DNA of 64,000 nucleotides from Petralouisia muris. GTDB lineage: Bacteria; Bacillota; Clostridia; Lachnospirales; Lachnospiraceae. Numbering within the stretch: the stretch's first letter is position 1; every line of letters starts with the position of its first letter. Of this stretch, positions 8,952 to 16,903 are shown one piece after another. The DNA lies in assembly GCF_004793545.1 (NCBI RefSeq), contig NZ_SRYA01000017.1, positions 1 through 64,000 of the forward strand, in the 5' to 3' direction. The position numbers and the translations under genes are program-made. The notes beneath the pieces are model-generated. The model ran no database searches. It was not told where the DNA came from and saw only the letters and a program-made list of their open reading frames with translations.

Positions 8952-9124
8952 TAAAAGACGCTTAGTTAATACTAAGCGCCTCTTTCATCAAGTGTATAAA
9001 ATGATACGATAGAGTCACTCTTTAAATTCCACATCTCAGCCGCTAAACATCGAATTTGAAATTTAAACGCTATCCACTCTTGTGCGATACGCTCATTAAG
9101 AATTGTGCTCTCAAAACCATTGCT
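8952..9124 (-). ncRNA. Candidate small RNA or micro-peptide transcript
   Basis: A transcript starting near 9124, set by a perfect promoter (9131-9159), would end at the hairpin 8957-8980, whose minus-strand U-tract is UUUUAU. That gives about 170 nt. No start codon inside has a convincing ribosome site. The longest candidates are a 16-residue ORF near the 5' end and a 20-residue ORF (MWNLKSDSIVSFYTLDERGA) ending in the terminator arm. The final 65 codons of that same frame are open but lack an upstream start. It lies directly downstream of the DUF3800 gene on the same strand. Confidence 0.45.
8957..8980 (-). terminator. Bidirectional terminator
   Basis: Perfect 8-bp arms CGCTTAGT (8959-8966) and ACTAAGCG (8971-8978) with a 4-base loop, followed on the minus strand by TCTTTTAT and on the plus strand by CCTCTTTC. 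It can end the candidate small RNA (minus) and the glycosyltransferase transcript (plus). Confidence 0.75.
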
Positions 9125-9130
9125 TATATT

Positions 9131-9159
9131 ATTATATACACGATAATATATTATGTCAA
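9131..9159 (-). promoter_or_regulatory. Perfect consensus promoter overlapping the DUF3800 stop codon
   Basis: On the minus strand TTGACA (9154-9159), 17 bp and TATAAT (9131-9136). The spacer holds the palindrome TAATATATTA. The TGA stop codon of the DUF3800 gene (9156-9158) lies inside the -35 box, and no gene of normal size follows. Confidence 0.8.
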
Positions 9160-9962
9160 GAGATATTTGAAATTATTCTTGGAATTATTTTTATTCCAAA
9201 TCTATCAGTATTTCCACTCATCCCATCATAAGATTTAGACAAAATAGCGTTTGTCAAAGCTCTCACGTTTTTATAGATAGATTTCCCAGATTTTTTTCTT
9301 GCCATTTGATTTGGCATAAAATCGGCCAATTGTAAACATTGTGAATTTTCTGATTTATGCGTAAAGGCAAACTGTAAAATTCTCTGCTGAATCGCATCAG
9401 GTCTGACATACATTGTTCCAATGGATGAAACCTGATAAAATCTCATTAACATAATCTTATCAAAAGTGTCCCGCGATTCATAAACAATTTTTCCAACAGC
9501 TTTATTTTTAAACAAAAAATGCGTATAATTCTCTAATATAATCTGCATACAGACTAACGATATTTCATTTGCTATTTCCGATTTTGAAAAATTATCATAA
9601 TAATCATCACTTTTTATTACACAGCCAATCGTATATATCTGTGAATCTTTAATTAGTTTACTGATTTTGTTATACAAATGCTGCGCTAAATTTCTATTAT
9701 CTCTAAACCTGACATATTCCGGCTTTAATGTATTTCTAGGCTTCCGGCTGCTAATAGCCTGCTTCAAATCAAGTTCATGTAAAATAACGGATTGCGAATC
9801 TGGCACATCATTCCAAATATTTAATTTTATGATATCTATCCCACTGTTTATTTTAGGAATTTCATCATTTTTTACTATAAATCCACCAATGGCAAATGCC
9901 GGTTTACGGCCGTTTTGTTCATATGTATAACTTTCATCTAAAAATAATGTATACTCGTCCAA
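9156..9962 (-). CDS. DUF3800 protein (RNase H-like fold)
   Basis: This 268-residue soluble protein has the DUF3800 layout: an N-terminal FLDES motif (Asp9, Glu10), a central helical region, and a C-terminal CLQLADFM motif with an Asp. These acidic residues belong to a predicted RNase H-like nuclease fold. Members are common near phages and defence genes, but their function is not settled. The start is probably TTG 9962 with GGGGA about ten bases upstream. It stands alone between a glycosyltransferase and the glycan operon, and its AT-rich coding sequence differs from that of its neighbours, which suggests transfer. A small transcription unit starts inside its stop codon. Confidence 0.8.
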   Translation of the reverse strand: MDEYTLFLDESYTYEQNGRKPAFAIGGFIVKNDEIPKINSGIDIIKLNIWNDVPDSQSVILHELDLKQAISSRKPRNTLKPEYVRFRDNRNLAQHLYNKISKLIKDSQIYTIGCVIKSDDYYDNFSKSEIANEISLVCMQIILENYTHFLFKNKAVGKIVYESRDTFDKIMLMRFYQVSSIGTMYVRPDAIQQRILQFAFTHKSENSQCLQLADFMPNQMARKKSGKSIYKNVRALTNAILSKSYDGMSGNTDRFGIKIIPRIISNIS

Positions 9963-10120
9963 TATTTATATCCCCAATCATACTTATTTAGCTGTAAAAA
10001 TACAACGATCTCAGTATACTACAAAATCCTGCACAATTCTATCAGAACGTATGTTTTGAATATTTTCACGATGCATACTTTAAAAGCATAAACTATTATA
10101 TACCACATTCACCTTCTCAT

Positions 10121-12028
10121 TTAAAAACCATCTTTCTCCTCCTCTTCCTTCAGCGCTCCCTCCGTAAAAATATAACTTCCTTCATAAATAACAAATTCCC
10201 CTGTCTTTCTGCCGAAATATTCCTTTCCTTCCACTTCAAATTCCCCTGTCTGGCGAATTCCATCTTTATAATAGAACATATAATCTCCCAGCTCATAGAA
10301 TCCTGTATATCCCTTTAAGCTGTCATCAAATTCAAACTTATAGATACACGCTAAATTTCCAATCCGATCCACGTAATCTATCCTGGTCACCCCATAATCC
10401 ATCAGAGTTGAGAAAAATGCATCCGTATACAGATCCCAAGCATACAGATAGGGCTGATAATCCATCATAAAATAGACGTTGTCTTTCTGAAATGTCCTCA
10501 TAGACAATTCTGACAGCCCAAGTTGTTCTAATTTCTTGTTATATATATCAGAATACCAATTGCTTCCTCCGAAGAACATAGCGTTATTGGGTTTGTCCTC
10601 TAAATAAATCTCGCCTTTATCCCCAGGCGAATAATTCCAGAGAGCATGAATGTAAATGTTTTCTTTATGTTCCAAAACATATTCGTTAATCTTTTGCGTA
10701 TAACTTTTATTCCATTCTGCCTGCGCAATCCGAGTTGGAGAATAAAGAAACTCCCCGCAGGCAGTTCCGCCATACAACAAAGCAATCACGAGCAATAATT
10801 GTCCAATGCCTTTTCTCCCATTTTCTATATGCATCCAATATTTCACCAGAAAAAACCATGAAATTACAATTCCCGGTATTACGATCACACTGTAAACACG
10901 GGTCGGAAGCCTGCCCTGCACACACAGATAAATTGTCAAAGCAATGCTCCCTAGAATATGAAGCATCAAAAACAGTGATTCCGGTTCTCCAATCCGGGTA
11001 AAATAAATTAAGCTTATCACAATAGTAAGGTACATCAGAATCGTAATACCCAGGAAAAAACGGCTCCCATATACCTGCTTCGCCCAGACCAGCCAGGTTG
11101 GTTCCTTACTCCATAATTCTTTTCCCCGATCTTCAGTTTTTTCCGCAATCGCCAATAGATTTTCTCCGGTCACCCGTTCGTCCAGAAAGCACCAGTTGCC
11201 TACCAGCATTGCCAGCTTACTGTCCCATCCAATACTGTCGAAAAATTCCGGATCCTCCCCATACTGCAGGTGAGGATAATCCATGTACCGGATTCGGCCT
11301 CTGTTAAATTCCTGGAATTCTTCTGTTTCAAGCTGATTGGAAACATATTTATCGTATTGATGGAAGCCTAAAAAAGCCGTACTGAAAACAGCAACGTATA
11401 TCAGCATGGCAATCATCACTTTTCGGTTCCAGCCTTCTTTCTTCACACAATAATACAGTACGCACAAGCTCAGATAACAGACTGTCACTGCGCCTGTTTC
11501 ATATCGTATCAAAGAGGCAAACAAACAGGCAACGCAGGGAATCAGAATATCCCGAACCCGGATTTTTCCTTTGCCAGGCAGCAAAAGCGTAGTGAAAAAC
11601 CCTATTGAACATACAGCGGGAACCACAGTAAATGCGCTTTTTGACAGATAATAAGGCCAAATAAAAAAAGAGAAAAATGCAATGGGAACATATGTCATGA
11701 TTTTACCCGCTTCTTCTATCCGGCACAGAATCAGCCAGTTTCTATGCACCAGATAAATTCCGGCAAGCATAGCAAAGACGCTCAATACATACCACCACTG
11801 GATCTGCGGAATTACCCGATAGAAAAAAGCTACAAGATAACCCAGAATACAGTTAATAAACTGATGGTATGGATATGGGGTTCCCGTCGTAAAACCGGAA
11901 AGCGCATTTTGTATTCCATGATCATCATTTGTCAGATATCCCATCGGAAGCGTGCTGGCCGTAAATAAATAAAGCATTCCCGTCAAACAGAAGGCCGTCA
12001 ATGCCTCTTTTCTATTTCTTTTCTTCAT
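10121..12028 (-). CDS. Polytopic membrane protein of the glycan operon (GT-C-like)
   Basis: This 635-residue protein has about eleven membrane segments in residues 1-400 and a soluble C-terminal part of about 200 residues. The first outer loop holds LTNDDHGIQNALSG, an acidic pair in the position where GT-C glycosyltransferases keep their catalytic Asp. The soluble C-part ends with a short repeat-like segment (GYTGFYELGDYMFYY, then RQTGEFEVEGKEYFG). It overlaps the end of the flippase gene by 17 bp, so it is the last gene of the operon. It probably moves a sugar from a polyprenyl carrier to a surface polymer, or acts in polymerisation. That role is inferred from fold and position only. Confidence 0.65.
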   Translation of the reverse strand: MKKRNRKEALTAFCLTGMLYLFTASTLPMGYLTNDDHGIQNALSGFTTGTPYPYHQFINCILGYLVAFFYRVIPQIQWWYVLSVFAMLAGIYLVHRNWLILCRIEEAGKIMTYVPIAFFSFFIWPYYLSKSAFTVVPAVCSIGFFTTLLLPGKGKIRVRDILIPCVACLFASLIRYETGAVTVCYLSLCVLYYCVKKEGWNRKVMIAMLIYVAVFSTAFLGFHQYDKYVSNQLETEEFQEFNRGRIRYMDYPHLQYGEDPEFFDSIGWDSKLAMLVGNWCFLDERVTGENLLAIAEKTEDRGKELWSKEPTWLVWAKQVYGSRFFLGITILMYLTIVISLIYFTRIGEPESLFLMLHILGSIALTIYLCVQGRLPTRVYSVIVIPGIVISWFFLVKYWMHIENGRKGIGQLLLVIALLYGGTACGEFLYSPTRIAQAEWNKSYTQKINEYVLEHKENIYIHALWNYSPGDKGEIYLEDKPNNAMFFGGSNWYSDIYNKKLEQLGLSELSMRTFQKDNVYFMMDYQPYLYAWDLYTDAFFSTLMDYGVTRIDYVDRIGNLACIYKFEFDDSLKGYTGFYELGDYMFYYKDGIRQTGEFEVEGKEYFGRKTGEFVIYEGSYIFTEGALKEEEEKDGF

Positions 12029-13319
12029 ACAAATCCTTTCTCAACACAAGCAAAAAGCACAAAATAATCCCCAGATTTAGTATCAGATATAAAATTGCCG
12101 CCCCAGCGATTCCATAAAGCTCCAAAAGATATTTGCCGCCGAAACAAGAACACAGGCTAATCAAAAGATAAACAGCCGCCATCTCATTCCTCCTTCCTGT
12201 CACAGTCAGCATTACTGCACAAAAAGATGATATGGCAAACAAAGCTCCGCCCAAAAACAACAGCGTAAATTCCAGCCTGTAAGGTTCCAGCCTCACATCG
12301 TACAAGAGATTTAAGAGCGGTATCCCAATCCATGTTCCAGCCAGGACAGCAATTGCGGTGACGCAAAAAATAAAAATAACTTGCCTTTCCATTAGCTGTT
12401 TCAGTTTTTTCTTTTCTTTTTTCTGCCATAAGATTCCAATATCTCTTACCATTGGCTGATATACAAATCTGCTCAGCAGAACAATGCAAAAAGCGGGCAT
12501 CATAAGGTATCCGAAAATTGCCTGTACATCCTCTGTCATATACCAGTCAATCATATATTTTGGGATATTTCCAACGTACATCGACACTGATGCAGCGATT
12601 GCAAGAGGAGCGCATTCTCTTAAAATCTTCTTTACATTTTTCCCACATAGACCTGTACAAGACATTTTTTCCTTTCGGAACCTCCTGCCAAACAGAACCA
12701 CATCCAGCAAAACACTATAAATCACACTGATTTCCAATGCTGTTACCAAATTTTTTGCCGCCAACAGAACCGCACATAGAATTCCAGTAGAACTAATCAT
12801 CCGTATTGCCGCTATTCTGGCGCCTGCAAACAATTTTCCCTGCTGCTGATAATATCCTATACAAACATCTTCCAGCGCATCTGTCAGCTTATAAAGACAT
12901 ATCATAAATACCACTTGTGTTTTATATCCTTCATATCTCAAAAACCGCCGGCAAAACATTAAGTATCCTGAAACACATGCAAGAGAACTGAAAACCGTTA
13001 TAATTCTGGCAAAAAAGTAATCCGAAAAAATACATCCGGCTTTTTTATCCGTTACTTGATAATTCCGCATCCCATATCTGGCAATGGTTGCAGCTAAATT
13101 TGCCAGGGCATATCCTATGGAAAAAATTCCGGCGTCTTCGATTCCAAGCTTATATGCAATCACACTGAGAATTACTGTGGACTGCAGGGCATCTGCCGAA
13201 ACAGCAATCGTATTCCAGAAAACATCTGCTTTTCTGCTGTATTTGTCCTCACCTTTATCAAACACCTCTGTTTTCCTTGATCCTCCTTTGTATCCTGGGA
13301 TATTTTCCCTTTCCATCAC
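12012..13319 (-). CDS. Polysaccharide flippase (Wzx/MATE-like)
   Basis: This 435-residue integral membrane protein has about twelve hydrophobic segments and the layout of Wzx/RfbX-type oligosaccharide flippases. These move undecaprenyl-linked units across the membrane. The start is GTG 13319 or ATG 13316, inside the last 20 codons of the ATP-grasp gene, with only a weak GGGGTG site, so translation is probably coupled to that gene. If the upstream gene stays out of frame because of its G-tract, flippase translation may be reduced as well. The end overlaps the start of the membrane protein gene. The substrate is not known. Confidence 0.75.
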   Translation of the reverse strand: MMERENIPGYKGGSRKTEVFDKGEDKYSRKADVFWNTIAVSADALQSTVILSVIAYKLGIEDAGIFSIGYALANLAATIARYGMRNYQVTDKKAGCIFSDYFFARIITVFSSLACVSGYLMFCRRFLRYEGYKTQVVFMICLYKLTDALEDVCIGYYQQQGKLFAGARIAAIRMISSTGILCAVLLAAKNLVTALEISVIYSVLLDVVLFGRRFRKEKMSCTGLCGKNVKKILRECAPLAIAASVSMYVGNIPKYMIDWYMTEDVQAIFGYLMMPAFCIVLLSRFVYQPMVRDIGILWQKKEKKKLKQLMERQVIFIFCVTAIAVLAGTWIGIPLLNLLYDVRLEPYRLEFTLLFLGGALFAISSFCAVMLTVTGRRNEMAAVYLLISLCSCFGGKYLLELYGIAGAAILYLILNLGIILCFLLVLRKDLYEEKK

Positions 13320-14240
13320 ACATCTGTATCACCCCTGTTCCTTGATCCGGGTTTCCTTCCAGCAAAACAGGCCCTTGTTCCGTAATTGCCACGTCCCATC
13401 CCACAATATTATTTTCTGAAAGCCGCTGGGCGCTTTTTACAACCATTTCTTTCGCCTCATTCCAATAAGGCACCTGAAATCCTTGCAGTTTTTTCCCGCT
13501 ATAGGGATTCACCTCAAACCGATGAAGTTCTCCATTAATTCCTGACGAATCGATAATTCCATGAAAAATCTGAACATTTGCACAAATTCCTCCAGCACAA
13601 AGATTATCCACACATTCCTCGGAAACTCCCATTCGAAGCCCTGCCGCAAATACCTCTGCCTTACCGCCAATACAAAATGTTCCGATGCGAAGGGTATTCA
13701 CTACATTTGAATTAAACTCCTGCAATAATTTATGCTGCCGGATGCACTCTTCCAGCAGGCATCCTGAGAATTCTGTCCCCTCAATCTTCTCACCTTTATA
13801 ATAATATTTGTAAACTCCTCCCCCCCCCGCCCAAATTTCGGTTTAATCATGACAATTTGATGTTTTTTCAGAAAATTTTCTATTTCACCTTCATCCGCAC
13901 GATCCGCATCTAGCCATTCCCTTCCCAATTCCTTTTCAAAAAGACGGTTAAACTCTTGTTTCTCATTTAAAATCTTTCTTACTCTCTCACTGTTGTATTT
14001 CTTCATCAGCACCGCATGCCTGAGATAAGTCAAAAAAGTCTTTCTCTCCCGTCTGCTCTTGTGATAAAACTCAAACCAAAGATATTCTTCCGGACTGCAC
14101 CCATCTGTAAGAACGCACCACAGAAAATGAAAATTCAACAGGATACATTTCCTCAATGAATTTTTTTCACGCAATTTTCTTTGGAACCATATATAATTTT
14201 GTAGAAACTCTTTCAGCCATTTCACAATACGCTTCATCAT
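13258..14240 (-). pseudogene. Sugar-transfer-associated ATP-grasp gene, out of frame at a 9-G tract
   Basis: Two open stretches (14240-13701 and 13725-13258) form one gene of about 325 codons split at a G-run. The first part gives an N-terminal helical region and IVMIKPKFGRGG, the ATP-grasp nucleotide loop. After the run it goes out of frame. Reading the next frame from the run gives GGVYKYYYKGEKIEG and a continuous path into LLQEFNSNVVNTLRIGTF, ending with GWDVAITEQGPVLLEGN, the metal-binding end of the family. The N-terminal region, KPKFGRGG loop and VNTLRI motif resemble ATPgrasp_ST proteins found in glycan clusters. Such enzymes join a carboxylate to an amine or thiol with ATP; the substrate is unknown. 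The start overlaps the previous stop (ATGA). I read it as a switchable gene rather than a dead one. Confidence 0.8.
13820..13828 (-). repeat. Homopolymer tract (9 G on coding strand) inside ATP-grasp gene
   Basis: Nine C on the plus strand at 13820-13828. Counting codons, 7 or 10 G restore the full ATP-grasp frame, while the present 9 give an early shift. The tract lies exactly at the glycine-rich ATP loop. Confidence 0.9.
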
Positions 14241-15544
14241 GAACTTCCTTCTTTCATCCGATTTACGATAAACCGCAGCTTCCCGGTACTATCTGCTTCT
14301 ATCTCGCTTTTCCAGATAAAATGATATTTCATATCGTAATCCGCAATCACTTTTTCCAACTTTTCTGTAATTTCTTTTTCCAGGAATTCCTTATTTATTT
14401 CTCTCGCCGGATCCGCTACAAGTTCCAGTTCAACTTCATGGTAATTATTTTGTATCACGCGGAAACTGAGAAGCTCCTCTAAATTCTCCGTTGCCGCATA
14501 AAAGGGATGATAATCATATTTTCTTCCGTCTTCCAGGGTAATCCAATCATTCATACGGCCTTGAATATTGGTAAGATATTCTACTCCATTCTTTCTGATT
14601 ATTTCTGCTCCATCCTCAATGTCATAATTAATAATGGGAAATTCATGCAAAAATAAATTTGTAATCAGCATCCTCCCCTTATTCGCCAACTGGTTCTTTT
14701 CATCCACAATATTAATTACATGAGTATCATTGGTAACAATATGCTTCCTGATGTTCCCAATTCTTGTAAAAGTGCATGCTCCCGTTTCCATAGAACCATA
14801 GGAAGTAAACAGGCGATTCCCCAGATATTTCCTGAAAAATCTGATAGATTGATTTGTCAAAGTTTCACTGATGCTGGCATATGCTTTGGGATGGCGCAGC
14901 TTTATATGTTTATGCCTGGCATATTCCACGGTCTGCATTAACTTTGTGCGGTGTGCATACAAAAAATCAGGTCTTACACGATTAATCTCTTCCGCTATCA
15001 CCTTCCCCTCTGCCAGAAAGGACACTTTATGCCGCCGCAATATTCCTAATTTTTGCAAGATACTGTCCTTTCCCTTTGCCACAATGGCAGGATCTTTTAA
15101 CGCCATCGTCTGATCTAATAGAGGATTTACCCCATTTTCCATAGCAATTCTCAGCCAGTTTGCCGCAAAATAAGCGTTTTCTCTAGGAGAAGCACATAAT
15201 TTCAGAGGCGTTCCAGTGGAACCGCTGGTGGTGTACACATGATAATTTTGATATTTTTCTGGATTTCTCTTTAATTCAGCTGTAATCCATTCCTTTATTT
15301 CACTTTTTGTCAAAACTGGAAATTTTACCAAATCCTCTCTGCAGTGAAAATCCTCCGGCACCGCCCCTACTGCTTCAAATTTCTTCCGGTAGATTGGTAT
15401 ATGATAGGCACATTTCATCAATTCTTCTATTTTATGGTTCTGGATGTTATAAATCTCTCTCTTCTCCAAGTCATGTTTTTTTAATTCCAGCAAATATTTA
15501 AAAACAAACAAGTTTTCCATTTTTCTGTCCCTATATACAGACAT
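14237..15544 (-). CDS. PaaK/CapK-like adenylate-forming enzyme
   Basis: This 435-residue protein is related to phenylacetate-CoA ligase. It shows the phosphate-binding motif YTTSGSTGTPLKL (about residues 104-116), SYGSMETG (adenine region), and YDIEDGAEI and GRMNDWI motifs near the C-terminal third. CapK-type relatives occur in capsule clusters and activate a carboxylic acid as acyl-AMP, possibly to acylate a sugar. The exact acid is not known. The start is ATG 15544, with AAGGAGG 11 bases upstream inside a duplicated block. It lies between the two ATP-grasp genes in the glycan operon and overlaps the next gene by 4 bp. Confidence 0.8.
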   Translation of the reverse strand: MSVYRDRKMENLFVFKYLLELKKHDLEKREIYNIQNHKIEELMKCAYHIPIYRKKFEAVGAVPEDFHCREDLVKFPVLTKSEIKEWITAELKRNPEKYQNYHVYTTSGSTGTPLKLCASPRENAYFAANWLRIAMENGVNPLLDQTMALKDPAIVAKGKDSILQKLGILRRHKVSFLAEGKVIAEEINRVRPDFLYAHRTKLMQTVEYARHKHIKLRHPKAYASISETLTNQSIRFFRKYLGNRLFTSYGSMETGACTFTRIGNIRKHIVTNDTHVINIVDEKNQLANKGRMLITNLFLHEFPIINYDIEDGAEIIRKNGVEYLTNIQGRMNDWITLEDGRKYDYHPFYAATENLEELLSFRVIQNNYHEVELELVADPAREINKEFLEKEITEKLEKVIADYDMKYHFIWKSEIEADSTGKLRFIVNRMKEGSS

Positions 15545-15547
15545 TAT

Positions 15548-15644
15548 AGCATTTCCTCCTTATTGTCCTGCTTTTTGGACATCACGGTATGCTCTGGAGC
15601 ATTTCCTCCTTATTGTCCTGCTTTTTGGACATCACGGTATGCTC
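15548..15644 (-). repeat. 50-bp tandem duplication covering a stop codon and ribosome site
   Basis: A 47-bp block is repeated exactly with a 50-bp period (15548-15594 and 15598-15644). Each copy carries the last codons and stop of the upstream ATP-grasp gene (VSIP-stop) and one AAGGAGG ribosome site for the CapK-like gene. Only the copy nearest 15544 is placed to start translation. Confidence 0.9.
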
Positions 15645-16903
15645 ACCCAAACTTCAATGTTTCCCAACGCTTCCTCCATCTTATGCTTCGCTTCCTCCAA
15701 AGTATCCGCCTGCACCACCACATGTCCAATCCGGTGCGGCCCTACCCGGAACGCCTGCACTTCATCCCCAACCTGATAATCAAACTGAATCTCAACGATT
15801 TGTTTATCTTCTCTGTCATTCCTGTTCACAATCTCTTGAATCACCCCTGTGTTCTCACTGCGCAGCAGCATTCCCACATTCGGGCAGGCTTTCTCACTGG
15901 CAAAATCCACTGGAAGCCCCAGGGCCGCCTGTATGATTTTTTCATAATAATTATAACCGTAATAGAGAGATACCAGCTCAGTCAGACAGGTTGCCCCTGC
16001 CCTTCCGCCGATTTCCAGCACATAAGGCTTTCCTCCAGACAAGATAAAATCTGCATTTAATGCGCAGTTATCAAGGCCCATGGCTTTCACCGCCTTCTGA
16101 AGCTGCTCTTTGGCGTCCTCAATTACAGACTGTTCCAATTCGTAGGGGGCCCAGTGGCCGATAGGAACTCCGGTATCCCCCTGGAACACATAATCCCCAT
16201 GGGGCAGTATAAATTGGACTTCTCCCCGGCATACAAAGGACTGGGCGCCGAATTCCTCCCCTTCCAGAAACTCCTCCACAATAAAATAATCTTTTCTGGT
16301 ATTCTCCCTGACAGCCCGATACGCCTCTACAAATTTGCTGCTGTCCTCTGCTTTTACAATTCCCCGGCTTCCGGAAGTGTCCACTGCCTTAAAAATCAAC
16401 GGAAATTGCAGGCCCTCCAGTTCTTTTTCCAAATATTCTATAAACTTGGAATCCTTGTCTTGGTTTTCGAATCTGCTGTGAGAATCCTGCTGCTTTTCCT
16501 TTTCTGCTCCCATCAGGGAGATTCTGCGGTATCTTGCTGTCCGCACTCCGTATTCCTCGTACTTCTGTTTCATCAGCATCTTATCTGTAGCTGTTTTTCC
16601 CGCTTCAAAGGATAAGCCGGACAGCCCCAGGGCGTCACAGACTTTTCCGATGGTTACCACAGCCACATCTGTGCCGGTTGTCACAATCCCATCTATCTGT
16701 TCATTTCTGGCAATTTCCAGAATCTTTTCATAATCCCTGGTATCCTCATAGTAAATTTTATCCCCGAAGGCAAACCCCGGATAATTCCCCGGGACGCTCA
16801 CCACCAAAGTTTCTATCCCCATGCTCTTTGCCTGTTTGATCAGCGGAACCTGATACACTCCGGCTCCCAATACCATTAATTTCTTTTTCTCCTGCTTTTT
16901 CAA
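15632..16903 (-). CDS. ATP-grasp carboxylate-amine ligase, biotin-carboxylase-like
   Basis: This protein of about 423 residues has a pre-ATP-grasp Rossmann part at the start (LMVLGAGVYQVPLIKQAK). The ATP-grasp core begins near residue 105 (KMLMKQKYEEYGV), with FPLIFKAVDTSGSRGI as the ATP-lid region and YVLEIGGRAGATC as the metal-binding motif. Relatives include PurT-like and D-Ala-D-Ala-ligase-like enzymes that couple a carboxylate to an amine. The substrate is not known. The start is TTG 16903 (GGGAG upstream) or ATG 16876. With either, the first ~120-146 bp lie over the tail of the GT2 gene. Its last codons lie in the second copy of the 50-bp duplication. Confidence 0.8.
   Translation of the reverse strand: MKKQEKKKLMVLGAGVYQVPLIKQAKSMGIETLVVSVPGNYPGFAFGDKIYYEDTRDYEKILEIARNEQIDGIVTTGTDVAVVTIGKVCDALGLSGLSFEAGKTATDKMLMKQKYEEYGVRTARYRRISLMGAEKEKQQDSHSRFENQDKDSKFIEYLEKELEGLQFPLIFKAVDTSGSRGIVKAEDSSKFVEAYRAVRENTRKDYFIVEEFLEGEEFGAQSFVCRGEVQFILPHGDYVFQGDTGVPIGHWAPYELEQSVIEDAKEQLQKAVKAMGLDNCALNADFILSGGKPYVLEIGGRAGATCLTELVSLYYGYNYYEKIIQAALGLPVDFASEKACPNVGMLLRSENTGVIQEIVNRNDREDKQIVEIQFDYQVGDEVQAFRVGPHRIGHVVVQADTLEEAKHKMEEALGNIEVWVSIP

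Noticed and set aside
9156-9962. Retron or known defence system around DUF3800
   Set aside because: No reverse transcriptase, toxin or other defence gene is nearby; only the small transcript is unusual.
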